From Dipodascopsis uninucleata var. uninucleata (Eukaryota > Ascomycota > Lipomycetes > Lipomycetales > Lipomycetaceae), in NCBI GenBank assembly GCA_030568195.1, contig JAJLTO010000005.1:1295060-1359059 (forward strand): DNA of 64,000 nt. Reading direction: 5' to 3'. Below, in pieces: positions 31,398 to 42,689 of this stretch. The notes below the pieces were generated by a model. It saw only the letters and a list, made by a program, of their open reading frames with translations. It made no database searches and had not been told where the DNA came from. A program made the translations under genes and the position numbers. Positions within the stretch are counted from its first letter, which is position 1. Every line of letters begins with the position of its first letter.

Positions 31398-32338
31398 ATG
31401 GAAGTAAAGGACAAAACGGTCCTGATAACAGGAGGTAACGATATTCATTTGAACTGAAGTTCTAACTAATATTCTTACTAACGTAACTTCTATCAGGAAC
31501 AAATGGACTAGGCGCAGCAGTTCTTAGTAGGTTAGGATCTAAGAATGTCTATTTTACTGGTCGCTCAGCTATCAAAGCAGAAGGTGTGATTGAAGAAATT
31601 AAAAAGGAGATACCAGATATCACCCTAACGTTCATTGAAATGGACCTCGCAGATCTTAAGTCGGTGGAGGCAGCTGCTAAAACGTTTCTGAGCATGAGTT
31701 CAAGACTGGATACTCTTGTTTGCAATGCCGGTGTGATGAGTGTTCCTGCTGGACTCACAAAGGATGGATACGAAATAGTTTTTGGTACCAATCACTTGGG
31801 GCATGCACTTCTCATAAAGCTGCTACTTCCCACACTATTACAGACAGCCGGGGAACCAAATTCGGATGTTCGAATTGTTCTTCTTAGCTCTGTTGGTTAT
31901 CTTTTACATCCTTTAAAAGGCATTGATTTTGACAGTATCAGAACGAAGCAAGAGTCTCTAATTGGTGGAACTTATCTACGATATGGACAAAGCAAGCTTG
32001 CTAATATTTTATATGGACAAGAATTAGCTCAGAAGTATCCTACTATTAAAACAGTTTCCATTCATCCTGGTGTTATAGAGACTGGACTGGGGGCAAATTT
32101 ATCCTTTTTTAATAAGGCATTTGCATATGTGACTTCTAATCATATGATGATCAGTATGGACGAAGGAATCGAGAATCACATATGGGCATCTACTGCACCT
32201 AGGGAATCGCTAGAGAGTGGTAAATTTTATGAACCTGTGGGAAAACCAGGCAGGATGACAAGAGGCGCAACTGATAGAGAGCTGGCGGAGAAGTTATGGA
32301 ATTGGACGCAGGAAGAGTTGAAGTCGTATAATTTGTAG
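31398..32338 (+). CDS. Short-chain dehydrogenase, retinol-dehydrogenase/WW-oxidoreductase-like
   Basis: Two exons, 31398-31434 and 31497-32338, over a 62-bp intron (GTAACG...TTACTAACGTAACTTCTATCAG), giving 292 aa. The splice falls inside the cofactor loop and restores TVLITGGTNGLGAAV. Other SDR motifs are VCNAGVMS, the TNHLGHALL segment, VLLSSVG and the active-site YGQSK. This subgroup (fungal 'retinol dehydrogenase 13-like') reduces or oxidises varied carbonyls with NADP(H); the substrate cannot be read from sequence. It is co-directional with the aldolase 0.8 kb upstream, so it may belong to the same regulon, but the gap and its own promoter leave this open. Confidence 0.88.
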
Positions 32339-33211
32339 TTGTACTGAGATAGGATGGTAAATCGTAACAGGAGAGCTATATAATGTCAATAGTGAGTCCC
32401 TTAATGGCATTATTATTCAAGAACTAGAGTCATTGTTTTTCAAAATTGTTGCTGTGATTCTATTAATGTCTTTCATTTTAGAGTATCGTTTTCTCGCATA
32501 CTCACGCATGTGATGATTTACATCTGATTTTGAGTACCATTGTCCGTCATGATTTGAGGAGTTTACTGTCTTTGAGTCCTTGCAGCTACACTATGGAAAT
32601 TATTCAAGTCGTCTTTAGAGTAGTTTGATGGAATTATGTTGCATTTTGGTGTCTAAGTGGCTTTCTTGACTCATGTTTCTGCGTAATATTTTTTGAGAAT
32701 TTCATTTTCTCCTTCAAAGGTGTTCGCGCGGACATAGATGTAATCTGAACCATAAAAGTAGCTCTTAAGCTATGGAGTTTAGCGTAATGGTATCATTGGT
32801 TTCTATGTTTTTGTTAGAATGTAGCAGTCAGGCGATTGATTTTACGCTCATCATGAAAATGACAGGGCAAGATGACAGAAATTCAGGGTTTAAGCTTGCA
32901 GTAACAAGCGACCCTTTGATAGTACTAATTTTGTTTTAATGAAAATAATAATAGTAATTGGGAGCTATAAGGACAATAGGATTACCGTCCGCCTGTATTC
33001 AGATGGGCAATACCATAATCTCTATTTCGTACGAAAAGATACTTATCATCTCTCCTGCTATATATCGAGGAACATATATTCCTGTCTATTTTATAAGCTC
33101 GCAGAACAATTGTCCATGTAGCAAGTCATTGTAACGGCTGATATTATAATGGATAGAAGAGAATTTCGCAATTTAACAGATTGAACAAGTGGTATACATA
33201 CATACATACAT

Positions 33212-33251
<40 letters not shown>

Positions 33252-33382
33252 GACTAAATACAGCATGCTGCAATACTAGCAGAGCTACAACTAAGAAATT
33301 GTAAAAGTCATAAAAATAACTTATAATATCAAAACTTTCGACTTATTATGCGATTGAGAAGTCGAGCAATAGATTGTTAATC
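32339..33382. other. 1.0-kb convergent spacer with microsatellite
   Basis: No gene seen between the converging SDR and GST genes. It carries a simple repeat at 33195-33248. Confidence 0.5.
33195..33248. repeat. Microsatellite (TACA)n-(TA)n
   Basis: About five TACA units run into CACA and then about 15 TA units. It is a simple repeat likely to vary in length between isolates. The 60-codon frame read through it is an artefact. Confidence 0.9.
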
Positions 33383-34069
33383 TCAAGCAGATCCGAAAGC
33401 ACTCGCAAGAACAGATTTGACTGACTCACGCGAATACAGCTTTCCAAGCCACTCACTCAAATGTGGAAATTTACTTTCGTCATACTCATCCTTCGAGAGA
33501 ACGACACTAGCGACTTTCTGCCACGGGACAAAGGAAATATCAGCATAGGATAACTTGTCGCCCACAAGCCATGGTCCATCACCAGCAGCGTCGCCCATTT
33601 CCTTTTTCTTGCTGGCTAAATGCTCATCCAAGACACCTGACAAACGATTGATTTCTTTAACATAGCGTTCAACCGCACTAGGCAGTTGTTCAGGGTGATA
33701 CTTCTTGAACCAAACTGCCTGTCCATAGTAGGGGCCCTGTCCTGTTGTCTGGAGATATAGCCATTGTTTGGCGTAGTAATACTCTGGAGTTCCAGCAGCG
33801 AAACTCAACTTATGCTCTGTATCATAGCGCTCGATCAGATACTCGATAATAGCACCTGATTCCCACAAAGTGATGTCCGTGTTTGGATCTTGAATGGACG
33901 GCAAGCGGCCGTTGGGATTGATAGCGAGATATTCTGGCTTTTTGACGTCTGAATATGCGATATCGACCACTTCGTAAGGTACACCGAGTTCCTTGAGAAT
34001 GATAGCTACTTTGGGGGGATTTGGACCACCCTTTCCCCAGACCTTGATTGCTTTGATTTGTGATGACAT
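33383..34069 (-). CDS. Glutathione S-transferase (Ure2-like)
   Basis: 228 aa, single exon. Cytosolic GST: an N-terminal thioredoxin-fold domain with IKVWGKGGPNPPKVAIILKELGVPYEVVDI, the cis-Pro region NPNGRLPSIQD and the glutathione-binding LWESGAIIEYLIERYD. An all-helical C-terminal domain follows (ARQ-like YYYAKQWLYLQTTGQGPYYGQAVWF, then WLVGDKLSYADISFVPW, the N-capping box). This pattern matches fungal Ure2/GstB-type enzymes that conjugate or reduce with glutathione. A TATATAAG-type box lies about 55 bp upstream (minus strand, 34122-34129). A quinone-oxidoreductase-like gene is next on the same strand; the pair could serve detoxification of reactive carbonyls. Confidence 0.93.
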   Translation of the reverse strand: MSSQIKAIKVWGKGGPNPPKVAIILKELGVPYEVVDIAYSDVKKPEYLAINPNGRLPSIQDPNTDITLWESGAIIEYLIERYDTEHKLSFAAGTPEYYYAKQWLYLQTTGQGPYYGQAVWFKKYHPEQLPSAVERYVKEINRLSGVLDEHLASKKKEMGDAAGDGPWLVGDKLSYADISFVPWQKVASVVLSKDEYDESKFPHLSEWLGKLYSRESVKSVLASAFGSA

Positions 34070-34850
34070 TTTTCCACAGCTTCACACTTAAACAGTAAGT
34101 AACTATAGATGAGGTAGTCGTCTTATATATGACCGAGTATCAATAGGAAACGTTTTCAGCGAATAAGAATAATCGGGTTGATGGATGTAAGAGCGATAAT
34201 TGAAGCATGAAATATTTGTATATTTATAGTGATTTCTACGGGCTGTTTAACCTAGTGTGACAATCTGATCGAGGATAGAATTTATTCTCAACTCGTGAGA
34301 ATTCCGCAATTCTCTTAAGTCCGATCCGTCCTGATCGATCCGGATGCTTAGTAATGAGAGAATCTGTGGAGGCATATTACAATATATAGAATATTTAGTA
34401 AGAGACTCAGGTATGCTAAGTGGGTGAATACGTGATTACTAAAACTGGCATAGAGATATTAATGTCAGTAGAATAGAGTGGAACGTGCTTTTACTGATCC
34501 ATAATAGGCTTGACTGAGAGGTGTGTATATGATATTGTAAGCGATGACTAAAATCGGCTTACTTAAAATTAATAAGCCGTTCAATGGCATTTTATCTTGC
34601 TAATTAGTGCAGTGGAGCGGCTTCATTTAGCGAGATCGCTAGTTTTCAGGGATGGCTTGCAGTGACCACTATCAGAAAACCGCAGTGAACTAAAGCTATT
34701 GAGCTTATGAATATCATGTTTGATAGCGCAAACTCGAGAAAAGCATTTCATGGCATATGAAAAGCGTTTTCGTCGGCAGTGACAAATGGAACAGCAAGAC
34801 TAAGGATTTTAGTCATATAATTATAGTGGATTTCAAATAACTGTACTAAT
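34070..34850. other. 781-bp spacer
   Basis: GST promoter and 3' region of the oxidoreductase. Nothing else recognised. Confidence 0.45.
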
Positions 34851-35972
34851 TTACAGAAGTTTGACGACTGCTTTCTTCGCGCTAAGACCGGCCCTACTCT
34901 TCTCCATGGCTTCTTGAACGCATTCCAAGCCTTTGCCAACAATCAATGGTTTTGGAACTGGCTTTAAGTGACCTGTAGCAAGAGCTTCAGGGAGATAGTC
35001 GCGGTAGATAATCGTGCCAATGTTATTTTTAAAAACATTAAGAAAACTGGTCGCCTCACCCTTCACTGTTTTAAGGTCGGCAACAGGAGGCATAGTAAAG
35101 CATATAAATTTGATGGCAGCATTAGCACCAATCAAAACTTCTGCTGTCTTTGACTGTGTTTCCTCCACGGAAATAGTATCATAAGCACCAACGATTTCTT
35201 TTTTCTTAAGATAAGAAACCATATCCTGTACAACAGTGGGCGAGTTATGGTCAAAAACAATGGCGGCACCGAGACTCCTAATCAATTGAAAATTGTGCTT
35301 ACTCGCAGTAGCAACAACTTCAGCACCAGCGTCAGTAGCTAAACGCACGGCCATCATACCTACACTAGAGCTGGCTCCCCATACGATCAAAGTCCTTCCA
35401 GTCGGAGTAGGCCTGAGAGGTGGCAGCGATGGCTTGAGAGCTGACAGAGGAAGACCAAGAAACTTTGGATCGAACAAGCCACTTGCAGCGGTTGCTAGAG
35501 CGAGAGGGAGAACAGTAGCTTCCTCGTAAGCAACAGAATCAGGTATAGGAGTAGCAGTGATCTCAGAGAGCAGCATATATTCCTGGAACCCAGCGTAACT
35601 GTTACCACTATGTTTAGGATCCTGACTCATACCAAGCCCGAGACTTTGAGTAAGAGTTAGCATTATACGATCTGTGAAACGTCATACGATTTATCTCGTG
35701 TTAGCTTACCCCAAGACTCGCTGGCCCACCTTAAAGCGAGTAACACCTTCGCCCACTTCAACAACTTCACCAGCAACGTCCTCTCCCATAACTAATGGAT
35801 ATCTGAATGGGAAAATTGCGTAATACTGAATCTTCCAGTCAATTGGGTTGATAGCGAGAGCACCGACTTTGATTAGGATGGTAGCAGGCTCGACTTTAGG
35901 CATTGGCGCATCCAGAACCTGCACTGGGATCTCCTTTTCCTTTAAGATGTATGCAGCATGATTAGTGGCCAT
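34851..35972 (-). CDS. Zinc-free MDR oxidoreductase (quinone/enoyl reductase, ToxD-like fungal family)
   Basis: Two exons, 35972-35710 and 35643-34851, over a 66-bp intron (GTAAGC...ATGCTAACTCTTACTCAAAG), giving 351 aa. The acceptor is AAG; the only nearby YAG (CACAG) leads to a stop. The join restores GQRVLGLGLGMSQDPKH...GFQEYMLL, a known family segment. The N-terminal GroES-like domain has INPIDWKIQYYAIFPFRYPLVMGEDVAGEVVEVG. The Rossmann domain has LIVWGASSSVGMMAVRLATDAGAEVVATAS. No catalytic-zinc cysteine cluster is seen. Members reduce quinones or alpha,beta-unsaturated carbonyls with NADPH; some act with polyketide synthases, but none is present here. It lies tandem with the GST. Confidence 0.88.
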
Positions 35973-36916
35973 CTTAGCAATTTACAAGAACGTTAGAATA
36001 ATGAACCTGTAAATGTTCGTAAGACTAGATTAATATAACGATTAATATGGCTTGAATCAATTCTGCTGATGTGTTTGGTAGCATGGGTTTAGGGCATAAT
36101 CCGCATTGTCGATCAGTCGACAATTGCAGAGCATCTTTGCTTATGGACAGAGCTAGATTCGACGAAAACTCCCTCGACAAACCAGTAGAAATTTTTCTGT
36201 CGATAGATTTGGTCATATATCCAAGTTAGAAGTTTACTTTCATTTAATTTAATGCGCATTAATAGCATGGCTATGGTAGATTCGCATAATGTATTAAATA
36301 AAAGAAGACGGAGGCATCATTAGCGCTAACGTGAAATATATTATTGACTATAGTTAGGGTTATAGAATTGCCAAAGCTCACGTTTAAACAATCTAGCATT
36401 ATGAAAACGAACCTGACACTATGCATTAATTAGTTAGCTAGTACATCGTCTACCATTAAATTGATATCGATGATTTGCTATATATGCCCAAATGCGATAA
36501 TGGTGAGGCCTCTTTGTGTAAATTCTCATAAACGCATGCTCGTTAAATGCACTTGAACCGTTTCCTCAATCTGGCAGAATGTCTTTAGAAACATAATTTT
36601 TATGATATGGATGTCCCTCAGTCGCTATTACAATTCTACAGCTTTCGCAAAGACTTTATAGAAGGACCATTGGAAATCTTACGCGATCTCGATTTCTAAG
36701 AATATAAAGCAAAAAAAATAGACAGCCAGCTGTCGAGAAATTCTTCTGGTTCAGCATTGAGACACTAATTCCTACCATCTTCTAATATACATACCAAAAC
36801 TCACTGAAGTATACGTACAACTTCGATCAAAGAGTTTATAGCCACCAAACACCAAATAACATAAAATCTTAACAAAAATAACTAGGTATATTTCTCGACA
36901 TTGTAAAACATGACAG
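35973..36916. other. 944-bp spacer
   Basis: Promoter of the oxidoreductase gene and 3' region of regulator 4. No gene or clear repeat recognised. Confidence 0.45.
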
Positions 36917-38977
36917 CTATATTCTTAAAGTTGTCATATCCTGCAAAAGAGGCATAAGATACGGGTGTTGACCACCTCTCCAAGTAGCCATAATTGCAAC
37001 ATACTGATGAAGAATTTCACGATCTGACAGCTCCGTTTTCTCATTCTTTTTCCGTAAATCTTCCAACCAAGGATAATACGTGAGCAAACGTATAACGCTG
37101 CTTGCAATATCGTACAGTTTCTCAGTAAGTCCTATTCCGTGTACCTCTAAACTCTTCATAGAAAGACTTTTACATAGATCAATAGTATCCCTGGCAATAT
37201 CGAACACATAAGATAGCGAAAGTTCGCGATCTTCTGAGGTGTAGTCGCTGAAAAGATTGTGCGATAAGCAAAGTTGCCAAAGTCTATTATGCAGCCATTG
37301 TTGAGATATAGAAAGGTCAGCTCGCTGGATCTCGCTGAAAGTTTCGACATCCTCGGCGTTATAAGCGTCTGAAATTCTCCTATGCATTTCCTTTGCTCGT
37401 TCTCTAGTGAGTCTATGACATGCTCGGTTCGAACTTGTACAAGTTCCGCTCCAGCATTCTACTACATTGATATCCACGACACTGTATAGGTTGACCATAT
37501 GATTCAGTCCAACAAGAGAGTTCTTGATATAATTCCTGGTAAATAGTAAGGATGGCTTCGAAGTTACCACTGTGACCGTACGTAGAAATGAATGGTATCG
37601 TTGGAGAGCATAAGCACGCTCAGTAACAGCGAGGATCCAATATATCGTAATACGCTGATAGCTCTCAGCTGTTGAAAGTGACTCATCATTAGTAGGACAC
37701 TTGTGAAGTCCGATAATTTCTGCGAGACTTATAGCTTCTTGTAATCTGAACCATGCTGAGTGATGTAGCTGACAGCCATAATAACCACAAAAAAGAAAAT
37801 AAGATGTCAAAATATCATCAGGACTAGGCGATTCGGGAAACTGCATATCGGATTCTCGCAGAGACACGGCCATGGACATGATAGCCTTGGCTATGGCCAG
37901 CCGGTCATGTGAGTTCACTTTGTCTTTCAAAGTATTAATTGTATCTTCTTTCACAATCGCCACTACAAGCGTAAAGGCACAGAGAGACAGAACCAGTGCA
38001 CCAAAGTTGTTATTGTATAAATATTCCTGATGACGTATTCGAACTATGAAATCCTCCTGGTCGATGAAAGGCAGAAAATTTGAAAATGATGCAAAATATG
38101 TGAATGCGATAGACTCTACAATTCCAGATGAGATGATGGATGGCCACTTTACTGTCGAAAGAAGCTGAAATGGTATCATGGACAACGAAGATGTTGCTGT
38201 GGTAGACAGTGCTGTCTCGGCTAATGCTTCCGTAGTATTCGCACCTGCTGAATGTAGGTCTGAATGCAATTCCTGATTAGTTTCTAGAGTGCCAGCTTCA
38301 GCAGAAATACCAATGTCCCCATTGGTTCCTATAATAGTTGGATAAATAGGCGATCTCGAAACTTGGAGCGCATCTGTTGTCATGTCTTCAGACAAAAGTA
38401 AGGACTCCGACAAAAATACGGGAAGAAAGCGGGATGATAAAGTCGGTATGAGATCCACCGATTCCGTTGTATGTATATCTGGACAAGCACCATCTTCAAG
38501 AGTCGCTCCTGTAAGAGAATACGGCGGTGGACTAACTATCTTATCCAGCGATTCACTTGTCACGCTATTATCTCCAGATTGTAACACCTCAGTAGATAGC
38601 TGGAGTGAATTTGCAATATTAGACCTTAAAGATGATCTTATTTCACCGATACGCCTATATAAAACTCAGACTATGTCAGAATGTCATGAAACAGAGACCA
38701 ACATAGAGTGTCATCATACTTCCCAGTATGGCCCCTTTTGCGCCTGGGCTTGTTGTACGAGCACTCGAAAGAGAAAGCTATACATTTCTCACATGGTTTT
38801 CCGCGGTTGCACTGCAGTTACACACGAGCTATTAGCATTACACTATATATTCACAAGTCATATTATTTCGTGGAAGGATAGATTAAAGATGACAGACCTA
38901 CGACGAGTACGTACCTTGACTTTACGAAACGAGCACTGATCGCAAGCCTTTGAGGCATGCTCGGATGTGGTCTTCAT
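36917..38977 (-). CDS. Zn2Cys6 transcription factor (regulator 4)
   Basis: Three exons: 38977-38915, 38811-38720 and 38654-36917 (630 aa). Introns are 103 bp (GTACGT...AACTGCAG) and 65 bp (GTATGA...TCTGACATAGTCTGAGTTTTATATAG). The zinc cluster is complete at residues 12-38: CDQCSFRKVK|CNRGKPCEKC...C, with intron 1 falling exactly before the third Cys. A basic linker (NKPRRKRGHTGK) and a short helix (RIGEIRSSLRSNIANSLQ) follow, then the fungal transcription-factor domain (YFLFCGYYGCQLHHSAWFRLQEAISLAEIIGLHK, YQRITIYWILAVTERAYALQR). It is nearest to the permease/alpha-glucosidase pair. By analogy with yeast MAL loci it could be their activator, but the sequence does not establish that. Confidence 0.9.
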
Positions 38978-41024
38978 TTGACGTCTGTAGACTAGGAATA
39001 CAACCGAAAAATATGCTAAGCCGGCGGAAATCTGGGGAAAGACCGAGAAAGTTGGCGCCCGGTTAGAGACTGTGCGATAGCAGCATCCGAAAAAAAAAGC
39101 GATAAGTTTCCAATAGTTACCGTTGTAGATGCTTGTTTGGGACTGGGACCGAGTAAACTTCTCCGCTCAAGATCACCTGACGCTAGCGGACAGAAAATCG
39201 GAATTCGTCAAAATCTTACATCAACGGATCTATGCCAAGGATGGATGCTTCTAACAAAAGAGTGGACTCACTGTCTACTATCCTCCTTTCCAGTTTTGAT
39301 AAATAGTCAGATAGTTAAGATTGTGCGAGTGATTAAAATAATGCGAAAACCCGACGATTATCAGTACGAGAGACCGAGAAAAGAGGAGAGACGCAAGAGC
39401 TCAGGTTTGCTTTTTGTATTAAGTAAATTATGACAAATTTGGTTCAATGAAGCCCCACTAATAGCACATTCCATTGTACCAATTTGCCTGGTAGAGACCA
39501 ACAGTAGAAAGCAATAGTTAACTAGTAACGAAATTAGAACTTTTGACAGAATGGGCTCAGTCTCACCGCGCTTCAGATAAGACACTAGCAGTTAATACTT
39601 GCAGCAGCTTCGAGAGAGTGATGCGTCTAAAGGCCTAAAGTATCAAGAAATGCTCTTCGTTCGCGCCTAGGATCCGAGCGTCGAGTTACAAAACTAATTT
39701 GCCATTGTAGTAGATCTAATTATTATATGCCATGTCAGTACTAGGTAGCAAGTATGTTTGGTAAGGTCCAAGGCTTGTGAATATAGCGGGCGCGAGCAAT
39801 TAAAATTCTAGAGCTCAGTGGGGCTTGAAGATACATTTTTGGCGAAATAACAGGGCTCCTCGCTTATAAATACGGAAATGCGATTATTTGGGATCACGTA
39901 GGTCAACGTATTTGTCTTCTTAAGTGACTAGATATTAGTTACTCAGAAGCTAGCAGAAGACATGATTTTTGATCATTCGTGTATCTTTTCGATTTAGAGC
40001 AGTAGGATGTGTGACTGTCACAGATAGTAAGTTTGCGAATTGAATTGACATTTTGTCTACTTTCATGGTAATTTTTTAACAATATAGCGTTTGGCTGCAG
40101 TTTCTACGGCGTATAAATGACCTATTAGTGCATTGTCTAGCCTTTCAGTACTGCTGGCAGAATGCGCAGTCAAACTCTACACCTATTATGGATGCTGGAT
40201 TATGTACATGAAGAAAAACGAGTAAAAGCGGCCATGAATCAATAAGTAACTTTTAGCTCGATAGCACGACATGTGCACTAGCGGGCATTAAAGAGTCTTG
40301 AATGACAATATCTGTATGGAATGATTGATAAAAGCTGTAATTTTGGACTGTATTAAATTATCTGGCATAAAATAATACAGAAAGATTTTATTTTAGTTAA
40401 TATTACTTGTATTAGTATTTATATAAATATTAAAATATTTTATTATGAGGAATCAAAAGTAATTCAATAGTTTACGCTTACAATATCAAGGTAGAATATT
40501 GAAGTACTTGTAATTAACGCGCTATAGGATATGATCGTGAGCAGATAATATCGCTCATTAGGTAATAGGGAACACCGGTTTCTTGAATACTACTGACGAT
40601 TAAAATGTCAATCTCGTGGAATATGTAATAATGGGCATTCTTTGATACACAAGGGCTATGAATTTTGTAGAAGTATCGTAGTAACGCCCTAGGCAAGTAT
40701 CTGTTTGAGCTTTGACCGAAAGTGCTTGAAAGATTTTGCTTTTGAGTGGGGTTGAGAGTTCGCGAAGAGCGTTACATGAAACACTGTTATGTGGGGTAGA
40801 AAAGGAAACAGAATGATACTAGCTCTGCAAATTATTTATCCCCAGAAGAATCAGAATAGTATAGGGCCGCTTTGGGCTGCTTTGGGATCTTGAACACTAT
40901 CACGGTTTGTGCCATTGAAGGGCAAAAGGTATTTATGTAGTGATTTTAAGAGATGAAACAACGTTATTGCTATTTTGAATGTTCCATAGTATTACAACAA
41001 AAAAAATGCATTTGATAATTACTC
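38978..41024. other. 2.0-kb spacer
   Basis: Regulator 4 promoter and 3' region of the alpha-glucoside permease. Short frames (e.g. 39137-39433) show no family resemblance. The stretch at 40370-40445 is extremely AT-rich (ATTAATATTACTTGTATTAG...). Confidence 0.45.
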
Positions 41025-42689
41025 CTAGACCTGTGAAATATTCTCAAAAGTTTCAATATCACGTTTAAGATCCGCATCACCTGGGAGGTCCTCAGTATAA
41101 GGATTGACCCGAGTCTTTGAAAACTTACGAGCGGGTACGCGCTGCTCAAACAACATATCCAGCTCGACATAAGTTCTACCCTTCGGCTCTGGCAGACGGA
41201 AAAAGACATATATTGTGAATAGAAAATTAATTCCAGCCCAAAAAAAACCAGTTTTTCCTCTCCAGTTCCATGCAGTCGGATTTATCATGTAAGGCGAAAG
41301 CACACTATTGATAATGCCTACAATATTGTAAGCTGAACGCGCAAGTACAACACTTTTGGAACGTAGACGACCAGATGGAATCTCTGAGACGATAGAGTAG
41401 GTCACAGGTCCTATGCTACAGTCATAAAAGAATGTAAAAACAAGGATCATAGCGCCAGTTGCCCAACTTGCACTAGAACTGCCTGCGGGGGCGAAAGAAA
41501 TACAGCCAACAGCGAAAAGTGCAACAAAGCAAGATAACATGCCAATCAAATGAAGGGTCCTACGACCCCAGTAAATCATTAAAAACCAGGAAATCAGGGT
41601 TCCGACAGCACCAAGTCCATATTGACCCAATGTCATACTAAATGAGTTATCTGAGTTAAGTCCAGCTTGCTCAAAAAAATACGTGGAATAATTCATGAGA
41701 GTTTGGCCGCAGAGAACTTGAATAGCCCATATCACACAGACAATCTCAGTTCGTCGGAGATCGGTGCCTTTAAAGCAATCCAAATAAGAAGTACCTTCAG
41801 ATGTTGCCCGTTCTAATTCAGTAGTATGGATCATCATTGCAACAGACTTGTCAGGATCAAAACTACTATTTGATCTCGTTAGTCTCTTGACAGACTTGAC
41901 AGCTTCCTCAATGCGGCCCTTCCTAACCAACCACCAAGGCGATTCAGGTGCAAAGTAGATACCAATCATGATTGGTACAGGCCACACCCACTGTAGGGCA
42001 AACGGAATGCGATAGCACCATTCATCAGAACGACTAAGCATACCGCGAAGTACACCAGAGGCAGTGAGTTGGCCAAAAACCCAACAAAGGTTAACATAAG
42101 TTGTCAGGTAGGCTCTAAGGACTACAGGACAAACCTCGGCAGCATATGTTGTCGTGAGAGACTGGAAGACGCCCCAAGGAAGACCACAGAGGACCTGACC
42201 AACTTCAAGAACCGCAACATTTGGTGCAAAAAAGAGTATAAAGATAAATCCGCAGATAGCTATCAAATTACTAATAAGAGTCCATCTATATCCTATTCTT
42301 TCGGCCAACACACCGGTAATTAAAAGGCCGATGATTTCACCGATCAAAGCACCATTGCTGAGACCAGCTTGCCAAGAAGCAGATATCTGATAGGATCCAT
42401 CAGCTTGAAGAACTCCGTACTTTTTGAGGAACTCTGGAAAAGCGTAGAAAGAATTTAGAAGTACAAGATCATAGCCTTCCATAATGAGAGCAGACGATAG
42501 GAACATTGACCAGGCTATAGCTTTTGGATAGAGTTTGACGGCTTGCAAAAGACTCATTTCAGCTTCAAAATCAGCGGCCGCCTTAGCAGCCTCGACGAGC
42601 TGTTCATCCTCAACAAGATGGTTTTTTCCTGGAGGGTGGTCGCCAGAAAGAGTAGGCAGTGCATCTACTGGCTTTTCTGCGGACGGCAT
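41025..42689 (-). CDS. Alpha-glucoside (maltose-type) MFS permease
   Basis: 554 aa, intronless. H+-coupled transporter of the yeast Mal31/Agt1-like branch of the sugar-porter family, with 12 predicted helices. Signatures include LIMEGYDLVLLNSFYAFPEFLKKYG in TM1 and loop, PESPWWLVRKGRIEEA after TM6, YSTYFFEQAGL in TM7 and the C-terminal PEPKGRTYVELDMLFEQRVPARKF, a hallmark of this branch. The long acidic N-terminal cytosolic tail (about 75 residues) is also typical. It is divergent from the alpha-glucosidase at 43825 across a 1.1-kb intergenic region, the classic MAL-type layout. Together they would import an alpha-glucoside and hydrolyse it in the cytosol. Confidence 0.95.
   Translation of the reverse strand: MPSAEKPVDALPTLSGDHPPGKNHLVEDEQLVEAAKAAADFEAEMSLLQAVKLYPKAIAWSMFLSSALIMEGYDLVLLNSFYAFPEFLKKYGVLQADGSYQISASWQAGLSNGALIGEIIGLLITGVLAERIGYRWTLISNLIAICGFIFILFFAPNVAVLEVGQVLCGLPWGVFQSLTTTYAAEVCPVVLRAYLTTYVNLCWVFGQLTASGVLRGMLSRSDEWCYRIPFALQWVWPVPIMIGIYFAPESPWWLVRKGRIEEAVKSVKRLTRSNSSFDPDKSVAMMIHTTELERATSEGTSYLDCFKGTDLRRTEIVCVIWAIQVLCGQTLMNYSTYFFEQAGLNSDNSFSMTLGQYGLGAVGTLISWFLMIYWGRRTLHLIGMLSCFVALFAVGCISFAPAGSSSASWATGAMILVFTFFYDCSIGPVTYSIVSEIPSGRLRSKSVVLARSAYNIVGIINSVLSPYMINPTAWNWRGKTGFFWAGINFLFTIYVFFRLPEPKGRTYVELDMLFEQRVPARKFSKTRVNPYTEDLPGDADLKRDIETFENISQV

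Noticed and set aside
33091-33273. 60-codon frame over the TA/TACA repeat
   Set aside because: Encoded by a microsatellite; no coding character.
34851-35663. N-terminally truncated oxidoreductase pseudogene
   Set aside because: A 66-bp intron joins it to an exon with a complete GroES-like domain, giving a full-length protein.
39137-39433. 98-codon frame in the spacer after regulator 4
   Set aside because: No domain, no conserved motif, lies in a gene-poor region; likely chance.
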